Assembly (NCBI GenBank): GCA_039809865.1
Contig: JBDHVW010000027.1
Coordinates: forward strand, 26,558 to 90,557
Origin: QWHO01 sp039809865
GTDB taxonomy: Bacteria > Vulcanimicrobiota > Xenobia > Xenobiales > QWHO01
Reading direction: 5' to 3'
Length of the DNA stretch: 64,000 bases
This document shows positions 18,024 through 25,851 of this stretch, one piece after another. Within the stretch, counting starts at the first letter, position 1; the number at the start of each line of letters is the position of its first letter. A program made the translations under genes and the position numbers. The notes beneath the pieces were generated by a model that was not told the origin of the DNA, searched no databases, and was given only the letters and a program-made list of their open reading frames with translations.

Positions 18024-18838
18024 ACGAGCCGCAGAACCCGTCTGCGTCACATCAAATGAGGTCGCTGGTCGACCGCTCCCAGTTCATCGGCGATGCCGGC
18101 CGCACCGGCAGCAAGCAGGCGCGTGAGACCGATCCCGAGGGGTTTCAGAACATGCTGACCAACGAGGTCAAGCGCAATGATCGCCGCACCCTCGACGAGC
18201 TGGGCAAGCAACTGACAGAAGAAGAGCAGGGTGGCTCCGAGTTCGGCCGGGTCGCGCAAGATCTTTTGTCGGCCGCACTGACCCAGTCGGCCGAGACCGA
18301 GAAGCGCGACGTCAAGGCGCAGATCGAGGAGAAGGAGAAAGACGAGGCCGAGCGCTCGGGCGGTGGAGCCTGGCGGGGTCCCCAGCCGATCCTCGGGCTG
18401 TCCGTTCTGAGCGCCCCACCCGCGCAGCTCTCGGTAGCGCTCAATCAGAACGAGAAGCCCCGTTCCGACCGTAAGGCCGAGGCGACCTCGCAGGAGATCC
18501 TGGCGGCCGAGGCCCGCGTCAAGCCGGAGCTGATTGTCGGCCTCCAGGAAGTCGGTCTGACGGCCCCCCTGACCGGCCTGGCCGACGCGCGGTTGGCAGG
18601 CGCGTTCCCGGCCCTGTCCGAGGAGGATGGCTGGGTGGAGGGCCCCGCGCGTCATGGCGTGAGCTACGTCTGGCAGAAGGGCCCCCGCGCCTACCAGCGT
18701 CTGGAGTGGTCCGACGCCCACACGATGATCGAGTCGGCGGTGGACGAGCGCGTGCAGTGGCTCGAGCGCCGTGGCAACGTGGTGACGGTCAAAGAGTCGG
18801 GGCGGGACAACCCGCGCAAGTTCGACGGGCCCCGGTAG
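18020..18838 (+). CDS. Hypothetical protein coupled to ABC permease
   Basis: A 272-residue protein whose ATG (18020) overlaps the permease stop (ATGA). The N-terminal half is hydrophilic and charged with a likely coiled coil (many Glu/Lys/Gln). The C-terminal half is more globular, with Trp residues in EEDGWVEGP, YVWQKGP and RLEWSDAH. No signal peptide, membrane segment or known motif. I do not recognise it. Codon usage (high GC3) and coupling support a real gene. It ends convergently, six bases from the MerR stop. Confidence 0.75.
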   Translation: MNEPQNPSASHQMRSLVDRSQFIGDAGRTGSKQARETDPEGFQNMLTNEVKRNDRRTLDELGKQLTEEEQGGSEFGRVAQDLLSAALTQSAETEKRDVKAQIEEKEKDEAERSGGGAWRGPQPILGLSVLSAPPAQLSVALNQNEKPRSDRKAEATSQEILAAEARVKPELIVGLQEVGLTAPLTGLADARLAGAFPALSEEDGWVEGPARHGVSYVWQKGPRAYQRLEWSDAHTMIESAVDERVQWLERRGNVVTVKESGRDNPRKFDGPR

Positions 18839-18844
18839 GGCGGC

Positions 18845-19429
18845 TCAGCTCTTCTTCTTTGCGGGCGCTCTCCGCGTGGGACCCGTCAACGCCTTCCCCT
18901 CCAGCGCGTCCCGCACCAGGTCCAGCACCGCTCGGACGGCTCGCTTGAGGTCTCCCGGCAACAACCGCTCCAGCGCCTGGATGGTGCGATTCTCGAGCTG
19001 CTCGCGCACCTGTCCCAGGCGCTCGACCGCCAGGCCGCTGCGGCTCTTCCAGGTCTCTTCGCGCAGGTCCCAAAAGCAATCGTGCGGGTCGTAGTAGTAG
19101 GGCGCCTCGAGCTTGGCCAGCTTGGCCTTGAGGCTGGGGACCGTGAATCCGAGGTCCTCCACCAGCACCTTGATAAAGTTCAGCTCCACGAGGTCTTGCT
19201 GGGTGTAGCGCCGGCTGCGTCCCTCGATGGGCAGCTCGGGGTGCAGCAGCCCCTGGCTCTCCCAATACTGAATGATCCGGGGCGTGATCTCCTTGCCCTT
19301 CATGTCCACGCCCAGCGCGCGCGCTGCGTCGGCTTGCGAGACATAGGGCATCGCTCCTGGGAAAAGCTCGAACTGCCGCTCTGCAGTAATGCGCTTCAAC
19401 ACTCGGGACATGTTCGGGAATTCGAACAC
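18845..19429 (-). CDS. MerR family transcriptional regulator
   Basis: The product (194 residues) has an N-terminal MerR winged helix-turn-helix: YVSQADAARALGVD, then ITPRIIQYWESQGLL and the wing GRSRRYTQQDLVEL, followed by a long helix (IKVLVEDLGFTVPSLKAKLAKLE) and a basic C-terminal domain ending in Lys-rich residues. I chose GTG at 19429 because GGAGG lies exactly six bases upstream; an ATG at 19507 would overlap the -35 box of a rightward promoter and has no site. A dyad TGTTCG-N6-CGAACA covers the start codons and may be an operator. No metal- or drug-binding cysteines are visible, so the effector is unknown. Confidence 0.85.
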   Translation of the reverse strand: MFEFPNMSRVLKRITAERQFELFPGAMPYVSQADAARALGVDMKGKEITPRIIQYWESQGLLHPELPIEGRSRRYTQQDLVELNFIKVLVEDLGFTVPSLKAKLAKLEAPYYYDPHDCFWDLREETWKSRSGLAVERLGQVREQLENRTIQALERLLPGDLKRAVRAVLDLVRDALEGKALTGPTRRAPAKKKS

Positions 19430-19463
19430 TTTTTCCCTCCTGATCAGCACATGGTTTTTCCAC

Positions 19464-19488
19464 TTATCCACAAAAGTTGTGTGAATAA
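19464..19488. promoter_or_regulatory. Two inverted DnaA boxes
   Basis: TTATCCACA on the + strand (19464-19472) and TTATTCACA on the minus strand (19488 to 19480) both fit the DnaA box TTATNCACA and face each other across seven bases. They sit between the MerR gene and a strong rightward promoter whose -35 begins 12 bases away. Two boxes are too few for an origin and dnaA is not nearby. Confidence 0.65.
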
Positions 19489-19500
19489 CCTCAAGAGGGG

Positions 19501-19529
19501 TTGACATTCGATCATGCCGGGTGTACTAT
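19501..19529 (+). promoter_or_regulatory. Sigma-70 promoter of a candidate small RNA
   Basis: TTGACA (19501-19506, consensus -35), 17-base spacer, TACTAT (19524-19529, -10). It points right, into a region with no + strand gene for several kilobases. Confidence 0.85.
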
Positions 19530-19535
19530 GAAGAC

Positions 19536-19659
19536 AGTTCAAGCAGGTTGCACTCTTCACCCGGCCTCCCTTCCGAAGCTTTCCCAAGTAGTCTGGGTGA
19601 AATTGTTTGAACTGGTTCCTCCTTGATCCGCCTCCTACCCCGGGGGCGTTCTTTTTTTT
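19536..19659 (+). ncRNA. Candidate structured small RNA (about 120 nt)
   Basis: Between a near-consensus promoter and a strong terminator lies a non-coding stretch able to fold as a rod. The closing stem is CAGTTCAA (19535-19542) with TTGAACTG (19607-19614). An asymmetric internal bubble follows, then an apical stem TTCACCC (19556-19562) with GGGTGAA (19595-19601) enclosing about 32 bases. No open frame with a ribosome-binding site is present. The closing stem, bubble and apical stem recall 6S RNA in outline, but it is much shorter than usual and I cannot match the 6S, SRP or other known consensus. Upstream DnaA boxes suggest a link to the cell cycle; that is inference. Confidence 0.65.
19629..19659 (+). 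terminator. Terminator of the candidate small RNA
   Basis: CGCCTCC pairs with GGGGGCG (7 bp, one G-U; 19629-19635 with 19642-19648), loop TACCCC, followed by TTCTTTTTTTT (19649-19659). Confidence 0.88.
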
Positions 19660-19689
19660 GCGCGGGGTCTTGCTTGTGGGGGGAGGAAA

Positions 19690-19704
19690 GGGAATCGGGG
19701 AAAT
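19690..19704 (+). repeat. Left inverted repeat flanking the GxxExxY gene
   Basis: GGGAATCGGGGAAAT is repeated exactly in inverted orientation at 20106-20120, on the other side of the broken GxxExxY gene. A further related copy lies at 20124-20139. The intervening sequence degenerates with a roughly seven-base rhythm. Confidence 0.7.
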
Positions 19705-19726
19705 TATTGGAAATAATGGGAATGGT

Positions 19727-20107
19727 TTACTGAGCGTCGGGGGTCTGGGGTTGGACTCTGCGGATATCAGCCTTAGATGAAGCGTAGTTGACGAGCAAGC
19801 CTACGGGCAAATTTGTTGCTTTGAGATAGGATCTCAATTGTGAGTAGTAAATCTTGGTAAGTTGCTCGACAGTCTTGAGTTCAACGTTCAGACAGTCCTC
19901 AATGAGCAAATCGAGTTTGTGAGTGCCCACCAACTGGTCTCTATAGAGAATACTAACTTCCTTTTCGGCCTCAACCCGTAGACCCTGACTCCTCAATTCC
20001 ACCACGGTAGCGCGACGATAGACGCTTTCTAAGAATCCCGGCCCAAGAGTCTGATGCACTCAAAAAATACACCCTATGACTTTCCTCTCGAGCTCTTTTT
20101 GATCCAT
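19727..20107 (-). pseudogene. GxxExxY family protein interrupted by in-frame TGA
   Basis: Reading from ATG at 20107 gives MDQKELERKVIGCIF, then TGA at 20062 to 20060, and in the same frame VHQTLGPGFLESVY and about 100 further residues. The family normally reads through this point (KVIGxAxxVHxxLGPGLLESVY), so the TGA replaces a single sense codon. The signature G-x-x-E-x-x-Y is intact (GFLESVY), as are D-L and ELK (KLDLLIEDCLNVELK), which resemble a PD-(D/E)xK nuclease core. Restart at the GTG after TGA would lose the first helix. GC3 is clearly lower than in neighbouring genes, which suggests transfer. Readthrough or recoding cannot be excluded. Confidence 0.78.
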
Positions 20108-20139
20108 TTCCCCGATTCCCACCAATTCCCCCGATTCCC
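20106..20139 (-). repeat. Right inverted repeat flanking the GxxExxY gene
   Basis: ATTTCCCCGATTCCC (20106-20120) is the exact reverse complement of 19690-19704; AATTCCCCCGATTCCC follows at 20124. The repeat overlaps the start codon of the GxxExxY gene. Confidence 0.7.
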
Positions 20140-20162
20140 TTAAAAAGAAGCCACCCCCGCGC

Positions 20163-22526
20163 TTACTTGTTCTTCTCGCGCAAACGCCGCAACAACAATG
20201 GCGTCGGGATCTTGGACGCGGCGGGGGGCGCCTCCGGAGCCTCGGGTTGCGGGGGTTGATGCGCGATGGGCGGTTCCGCGGGGCGTTGTTGGCCGGCGGC
20301 CGGGCGCTGACCCAGGGGCGGGCGGCCTTCCGCGCGGTTGACCTGCATGGGTTGAAGCTGCTCGAAGCCTCCGCCGTCCTCCACCGGAGGCATGGCCTGG
20401 AACTCGCCCGAGCGGCCGGCCGCGGGATATTCGCCCGAACGGCCCGCCAACGGGCCGCCCTGCTTGGCCGGGGGCGTTCCCAGCACGCGGCCTGACGGAG
20501 GCGACTTGGGGGGCGGCTCGGGAGCGCGCGGAGGAGCCTGGGGCGCAGCCGGAGGTTGCTGGGCATACTGAGGCGCAGGCTGCTGTTGAGGCGGAGGAGC
20601 CTGTTGGGCAGCCGGCTGCACGGGATAAGGCGTCTGGGGCGGCCCTGTGGGCGCCGGCGGCATGGGCGTGTTGTCGAACCGCGCCGTCACCGCGGCCGCA
20701 ACCGGGCCTACGGCTGGGAACGGCACCTCTGGAATGCCGGGCCGAATCGGACGCGAAGGCGCTGGCGCGGGCGCACGAACAGGGGGCGGGGGTGGCGGCG
20801 CCGGGGCCGCCACCGGCTCGGAGGAGACCATGCGCGACACGACCTTCAGTCCGCCTGCCCGCTCGCAACGCGCGGTCACCCGCAGGTCGCCGGCGCCGCG
20901 CACCAGCCACTCCAGCGTCTCGCGGGGCTTCTCCTGACCGCCGCTGAACCAGACGACGTCCACGTCTTGCTGGTGGTGCACCGAGCCCGTCCCGCTCAAG
21001 CCCTCGAGCTCGTGGCGGGCACGACCCAACATGATCTCGGTGCCCTCACTCAGCTCCAGTTGAACGTGCACCGGACAGCGATGCCCGATCTCGGTCATCC
21101 GCTGGGTGACCCAGGTGGCCAGATAACCCTGATTCTCGAGCTCCAGCGTCACTTTCCGCAGCGGCAGAGGCGGCTCCACCAGGCCGCCGGCCGGATCGGG
21201 TGGAGCGCCCGGCGTGCGCGGCTTGGAGCGGCGCTCCGACCAACCCACCGTCTCCTCCCGAAGCCTGGCGGCGCCCAGCCTGGGCAGCGCCGAAGCCAGG
21301 AGCATCGCCACGCGAACGTGCTTTTGCAGCTCTTCGCGCAAGTACAGCCCCGGCGGCGGGTTGACCCAGGTGGTCAACAGATGCCAGCCGCCCACCTCGA
21401 CCCGGCCCAACTGGGGGTGCTCCCAGGCGGTCCAGGGCGTGAAGCCCTGGCCCGGCAGCTCGCGATCGAGCCAGCGGAGCAGCGTGTAGTTGTCCACCTC
21501 GCTTCGATTGGGCTGGTTCGACTCGAGCCCGGCGGCGCGGGCGATCGACCAGAGACGCGTGCGGAACGACAGGATGCCGCGATCGTGGTAGAGCCACTCG
21601 TCCATCCGCCCACCCGGACCGTCCGGGGCGGCCTGCACAGGAAAGCCCGTCAGCTCGGTCACCTGACGCCCGAGAGCGTCGTACAGCTCGCGATCGCGGG
21701 CCGGCAGCCCGCTGGTGGCGGGATGGGTCAGCAGCCCGCCGTTGGTGTGACACGACAGCGCCACGCACAGGTTGGGATGGTGGCGCACGAACTCGGCCAC
21801 GCAGCGGGTCTCCGGCTCGGACAGCGGATAGGGCCCGGCCCCTTCGCCCGGCTGGAAGCCGTGCGGGAAATTCCGGTCGAAATCGACTCCGGTGCGACGC
21901 GGACCGACCCGCAGGTGCTCGGTGTCGAAATAGCCCTCGCGGTAGACCCGGTAGAACGGCCCGGTGCGGTCGCCTGGACCGCGCGGCACCAGCAAGCGTG
22001 CGTCGCGCTTGGAAGCGCGCCACTCGCCCAGCGGGTCTTCCTGGCGCATCTGCAGGATGCGCCCGTCCGAGTTGATGTCGGCGGGGGTCAGACCGGGGCG
22101 GTCCTCCTCGAAGGGGTCCATGCGGATGCCCGAGCGCACCACGTCCTGCGTGTTGAGGCAATACTCGGCGCCGTCCACGGCCAGGCGGGGCACGATGTAG
22201 AACGTGCGCGTGTCCAGGAGGTGGGTGACGAACTCGTCGCGGCCGTGGCCGGAGGCCAGTTGGTAAAGCACCTCCAGGCACGCCATGGAGCCCAGCAGCT
22301 CGGAGGCGTGGAGGTTGCCATCGAGCCAGACGGCCGGCTTCTCGGGCCCCTCGCCCGAGCCTCGATTGGTGACCTCGGCCAGGAGAAGGGTGCGCCCCTC
22401 GGGCGACGTACCGATGCTGTAGAGGCGCACCAGGTGGGGCGCGGCCGCCTCCACGCTGCGCATGTACTCGGACAGATCGTTATAGTTGAGGTAGCGGTCC
22501 GTGCCCAGCGCGGGAACGACAGGCAC
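20163..22526 (-). CDS. M14 family zinc carboxypeptidase with proline-rich tail
   Basis: The first ~400 of 787 residues form an M14 peptidase: zinc ligands His and Glu in GNLHASELLG, substrate-binding Arg/Asn in DFDRNFPHGF, and the third ligand His in ALSCHTNGG. A further beta-rich domain follows (about 430-580). The last ~200 residues are Pro/Gln/Ala-rich, with a duplicated GRSGE unit and a basic end (LLLRRLREKNK). No signal peptide is visible, whereas most bacterial M14 enzymes are exported. GTG at 22526 follows GAGGAGGAG. It lies three bases after the zinc-ribbon gene and is probably co-transcribed with it. It may cut peptides or cell-wall stems; the substrate is unknown. Confidence 0.88.
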   Translation of the reverse strand: MPVVPALGTDRYLNYNDLSEYMRSVEAAAPHLVRLYSIGTSPEGRTLLLAEVTNRGSGEGPEKPAVWLDGNLHASELLGSMACLEVLYQLASGHGRDEFVTHLLDTRTFYIVPRLAVDGAEYCLNTQDVVRSGIRMDPFEEDRPGLTPADINSDGRILQMRQEDPLGEWRASKRDARLLVPRGPGDRTGPFYRVYREGYFDTEHLRVGPRRTGVDFDRNFPHGFQPGEGAGPYPLSEPETRCVAEFVRHHPNLCVALSCHTNGGLLTHPATSGLPARDRELYDALGRQVTELTGFPVQAAPDGPGGRMDEWLYHDRGILSFRTRLWSIARAAGLESNQPNRSEVDNYTLLRWLDRELPGQGFTPWTAWEHPQLGRVEVGGWHLLTTWVNPPPGLYLREELQKHVRVAMLLASALPRLGAARLREETVGWSERRSKPRTPGAPPDPAGGLVEPPLPLRKVTLELENQGYLATWVTQRMTEIGHRCPVHVQLELSEGTEIMLGRARHELEGLSGTGSVHHQQDVDVVWFSGGQEKPRETLEWLVRGAGDLRVTARCERAGGLKVVSRMVSSEPVAAPAPPPPPPVRAPAPAPSRPIRPGIPEVPFPAVGPVAAAVTARFDNTPMPPAPTGPPQTPYPVQPAAQQAPPPQQQPAPQYAQQPPAAPQAPPRAPEPPPKSPPSGRVLGTPPAKQGGPLAGRSGEYPAAGRSGEFQAMPPVEDGGGFEQLQPMQVNRAEGRPPLGQRPAAGQQRPAEPPIAHQPPQPEAPEAPPAASKIPTPLLLRRLREKNK

Positions 22527-22529
22527 AGC

Positions 22530-23591
22530 CTACTCCTCCTCGTACTCGATCTGATCCCCGGCCGGTGCTGGTCCCCCGTAATCCTCTTCTTCGACGACGG
22601 CTTCCTCGTGGATCTCCTGGCCCAACTCGGCCGCCTCGTCCTCGGCGCGCTGCATCGCCTCGAGGGTCTGGTAGAATCCGACGCCCGCCTCCTGGACTTT
22701 GCGGGTGGCCTTCAGGAGGTCCATCCAGCCCTGGTTGAGGTGGTCGACCACACCGTCGTCGGCGAAGGCCAGCATTTCGTCCAAAGCGGCCTCGGCCTCG
22801 GCCAGACCGCGCACCAGCAGGCTCGCAATGCCTTCGAGCTCGCTGATCTCGCCCAGCGCCTCGGCCTGCGAGGCCAGCTGCTCCTCGACGAAGGCGCGCG
22901 ACTGCGAGAAGGACACGACAAAGCTGTCGATGACCGCGTGCCACTGCTCGAGGGGAATCTTTTGCCCCGCCACCAGGTCGCAGGCCTGATACAGCTGCAT
23001 GTACTCCGGGGGGACCATCACCAGGTCGCTGGAGGTCTCGGCCCGGGAGGCCGCGGTGCGCTCCATCTCGTCGGGAAGCACGGCGCCGCACTTGAGACAT
23101 TGACGCACGTTGGACTGATTGAGGTGGCCGCACATGAGGCAGCGGGCCATCTGGTCGCGCTTCTGGATCTCCTCGAACTTCTGGTAGGCTTCGCGCAGCT
23201 TCTTGGAGGCGACCTTACAGACGCCGATCCCGTTCTCGAGCACGGCCGGGTCTTGCTGATCGAAGTAGTTGAGGAAATCTTGCAGGCCTTTGCGGAACTC
23301 GTCAAAGGCAGCCTCGGCTTGATCGGCCACGCCGCGCACCTCGTCGGTGATGCCGGGAATCTGGTACAATGCCTGGTGCTCGGTCAGAGCCTGCTCGAGG
23401 CGCGCCATCATGGACTTCACCTCTTCCAAGAACTGGGCGGGAGTGACCTTGTCGTCCAGATACTTGCGCGCGGTGCGGATGAGGACGTTGAGGTTGGGAG
23501 AGTCGGACTCGTCGGGATACAGCGTGTCGTCGGAGACATCGTCGCCGCCCCAAGCCGAAACCAGGCTCTCCAGGAACATGCTTTCTTCCAT
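22530..23591 (-). CDS. Helical protein with central zinc ribbon, unknown function
   Basis: A 353-residue acidic, helical protein. Four cysteines in CLMCGH and CLKCGA (Cys151, Cys154, Cys165, Cys168) form a treble-clef or rubredoxin-like zinc ribbon between two long helical regions that could form coiled coils. The C-terminus is very acidic (EEEDYGG, EYEEE). There is no signal peptide. I do not recognise the family. It is three bases upstream of the M14 gene and downstream of a PAS/GAF/ATPase protein, so it may serve in the same signalling or assembly context. Confidence 0.8.
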   Translation of the reverse strand: MEESMFLESLVSAWGGDDVSDDTLYPDESDSPNLNVLIRTARKYLDDKVTPAQFLEEVKSMMARLEQALTEHQALYQIPGITDEVRGVADQAEAAFDEFRKGLQDFLNYFDQQDPAVLENGIGVCKVASKKLREAYQKFEEIQKRDQMARCLMCGHLNQSNVRQCLKCGAVLPDEMERTAASRAETSSDLVMVPPEYMQLYQACDLVAGQKIPLEQWHAVIDSFVVSFSQSRAFVEEQLASQAEALGEISELEGIASLLVRGLAEAEAALDEMLAFADDGVVDHLNQGWMDLLKATRKVQEAGVGFYQTLEAMQRAEDEAAELGQEIHEEAVVEEEDYGGPAPAGDQIEYEEE

Positions 23592-23661
23592 TCAAGTCAC
23601 CCGCTACGAAAGTTGCGCTGCGCCGCGCTTGCGATGCTTCGCCGGGGCCGCAGGAGAACCT

Positions 23662-25398
23662 CTAAGCACCTTCCAGCAGGGCGCTGAACGCAGCCAGCGG
23701 ATCCGGCTGCGCCTGATTGACCTCCAGCATGACCGTGGTGCCTCCCTCGCCCGTGGCCAGGTGAACGCGGTCGGCCAGCTCGAGCAGCATGGAATAGCCC
23801 ATTCCCAGCGAAGGCGCGGTGGAGTAACCGGCCGTGAGCACGGCATCGGGCAAATGGGCGAAATCGATGCCCGGTCCCATGTCCTCGATGCGGATGAAGG
23901 CCAGCCCCTCCCCGAGGCGCACGGAGACGCGACCCCGGTCGGCGTGCTTGATGACGTTGGCAGCCGCCTCGCAGGTGCACAGGGCCAGATCGTAGCAGCG
24001 CTCCTCGGGGTAGCCGTTGGCTTTGAGCACGGCCTCCACCAGGTCGCGCGCGCGCGGCACGTCAGCGGTGCTCTCGATCTCCTGCGACCCGGCGTCTTCG
24101 CCCGCCCCGCGCCAGGAGGCGTCCACCTCGGGATGCTCGCACACGATCAGCTTGCCGCGCGTCACCGCCTGCAGCGCATCGCGATAGAACTTGCGCCGAT
24201 TGGCCTCTTCCTCGAGGCGGGCCTCGACGTGCCGGTGGTTGACCACGCTGCTGGCCGTCTGGGCCGCGATCGAGATCAGGAGCGACACGACCTCGCGCGA
24301 GAGACGGCGGGACTCGCGGGCCACCACCCAGAGCACGCCGATCTGCTCGCCCGAGTGGACCAGGGGCACGACGGCCACCGATTTCACACCGGCCTGTCCC
24401 AGCGAGAGACTGACGGGATCGTCGGGCTGCAACTCGCGCAGCACGCGCGCCCGCTGCTCGCGCCGTACCCCGGCGGCCAGCTCGGCCAGCCCTCCCAGAG
24501 CCACGCGATCGAGCTCCATGCCGGCGATGACCCGCAGCTCCAGGCCGTTCGGCCCCACCAGGAACACACCGCCGCCGTTCAGTCCCATGAGGTCGAGGAT
24601 GCGCAGAACCACGGCTTGCAGGGCGTCGTAAAGCTTGTTGGCCTCGGTCAGCACCGAGGCGACCGAATAGAGCGTGAAGAGATCGCGCCCGCGCTCGAGA
24701 TCGGGCGCTTGCGCCTGCACCCCTCGCAGCACGAGCGAGGCGCCCTGATAGATGCCCTCGGCATCGTAGCGGGGACTGGGATCGACCTCGACCGTGTGGC
24801 CGCCCGCCATGCGGGCCGGAAAGGTGATGACCACCCCGGTCAGGTGTTGCTGCCGCAGGGTGCGCAGGCGGCGCGCGTCCTCCGGGTCGAGCGCCTGCTC
24901 CAGGCTCATCCCCTCCACGTCGTCGGCCCCGATAGCTCGGCGGGCCGCCGCATTGCCCCAGCGGATCACGTCTTCGGAGTCGACCTCGAGATAGCCGTCG
25001 CTGAGGCGATTGAAAAGCTTGCGGTAGCGCTCGTGTAGAGCCGTTTCGGACTCGCGCACCTCCCACCACTGGCCGGTTTCCGAGAGCAGGCGATTGGCCC
25101 ATTTGTGCGGGCCTACACGGGCCTGGCCCAGGTAAAGCGGGGCGCGCGCGTGCTGAGGCCGGAAAAGGTAGCTGACGGTGAGCCCCGCCTCCCGGCTGGC
25201 GGACAGGAGACCGCGGGAGAAACGGCTCGAAGCCGGCCATAAAACCAGATCGATGCCGTCGTGAAGCCGTTTGCGGGTGCGGTTGGGGCTGGCGGACCAC
25301 TGGAATGAGCCAGCCTGCGTGCAAAACAACCGCTCTAAGGCCTCACGCTGCCGCGGGCCGCTTACCAGGACGAGCGTTTGAAAGTTTTCGCGTGGCAA
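23662..25398 (-). CDS. PAS-GAF signalling protein with RsbW-type ATPase domain
   Basis: The 578 residues hold, in order: a receiver-like N-terminal region without clear phosphorylation motif; a PAS domain (about 120-225; RLSDGYLEVDSEDVIRWGN); a GAF domain (about 240-395; SVASVLTEANKLYDALQ, SVAVVPLVHSGEQIGVL); and a HATPase_c_2 domain with the N-box CEAAANVIKHAD and G-boxes DMGPGIDF and GMGYSML. The ATPase resembles anti-sigma kinases of the RsbW/SpoIIAB class, not histidine kinases; no phospho-acceptor His motif is seen. It is likely a cytosolic sensor that controls a partner-switching pathway. The partners are not in this window; the ECF sigma factor at 51.8 kb is not of the SigB type. Confidence 0.83.
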   Translation of the reverse strand: MPRENFQTLVLVSGPRQREALERLFCTQAGSFQWSASPNRTRKRLHDGIDLVLWPASSRFSRGLLSASREAGLTVSYLFRPQHARAPLYLGQARVGPHKWANRLLSETGQWWEVRESETALHERYRKLFNRLSDGYLEVDSEDVIRWGNAAARRAIGADDVEGMSLEQALDPEDARRLRTLRQQHLTGVVITFPARMAGGHTVEVDPSPRYDAEGIYQGASLVLRGVQAQAPDLERGRDLFTLYSVASVLTEANKLYDALQAVVLRILDLMGLNGGGVFLVGPNGLELRVIAGMELDRVALGGLAELAAGVRREQRARVLRELQPDDPVSLSLGQAGVKSVAVVPLVHSGEQIGVLWVVARESRRLSREVVSLLISIAAQTASSVVNHRHVEARLEEEANRRKFYRDALQAVTRGKLIVCEHPEVDASWRGAGEDAGSQEIESTADVPRARDLVEAVLKANGYPEERCYDLALCTCEAAANVIKHADRGRVSVRLGEGLAFIRIEDMGPGIDFAHLPDAVLTAGYSTAPSLGMGYSMLLELADRVHLATGEGGTTVMLEVNQAQPDPLAAFSALLEGA

Positions 25399-25449
25399 AC
25401 CTTTGATTTGGCGCCGTTCATTCTCCCCCCCAGGGAAGCCAGTTCGGCT

Positions 25450-25797
25450 TCAGTCCTCCCGCTCCTTTGGACGGCCCAGCAGACCCTCGATCCCCAGGGC
25501 AAAACCGCGCGCGATGGCGGCACCTTCCAGCATGTAGAGCCGTCCCTCGCCCACCTGCGGATGTTGTTTCCCTGCTCCCGCAAAGGCGCCCAGGTCGAGG
25601 GCCAGCGAAGGTTTCAGGGTGGGATAGAGGACCTGCCCCAGCAGGGTCAGGCTGAGGAGATTGCCCAGGAGTTGGCGCGCCAGGTGGAAGCGCGGATCCA
25701 GCACGCCGTCGGAGTACAGGACATCGACCATCCGCTGATGCGGACCGGCCTCCTCACCCCGACTCGGGATCTTTCGCGTGACAAACGCGAAGGACAA
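25450..25797 (-). CDS. Small hypothetical protein
   Basis: A 115-residue frame between the CPBP protease and the PAS-GAF gene on the same strand. GGAGG lies seven bases before TTG at 25797; a later ATG at 25731 is possible. Third codon positions are almost all G or C from residue 23 onward, which supports coding. The sequence has moderately hydrophobic helices (LLGNLLSLTLLGQVLYPTL) but no clear transmembrane segment or known motif. I do not recognise it. Confidence 0.55.
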   Translation of the reverse strand: MSFAFVTRKIPSRGEEAGPHQRMVDVLYSDGVLDPRFHLARQLLGNLLSLTLLGQVLYPTLKPSLALDLGAFAGAGKQHPQVGEGRLYMLEGAAIARGFALGIEGLLGRPKERED

Positions 25798-25851
25798 ACT
25801 GAACCCTCCATTCGGATCTTCGAGGCGTGACCTTCGACGGAGAATCTTTCC

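Noticed and set aside
19464..19488. Replication origin
   Set aside because: Only two DnaA boxes and no AT-rich unwinding region; no dnaA, dnaN or gyr genes nearby.
19536..19659. 6S, SRP or tmRNA identity of the small RNA
   Set aside because: Length and conserved sequence blocks of these RNAs could not be found by eye.
20556..23687. 1043-residue open frame on the + strand
   Set aside because: Lies antisense to the M14 and zinc-ribbon genes, which have clear motifs; long antisense frames are expected at this GC content.
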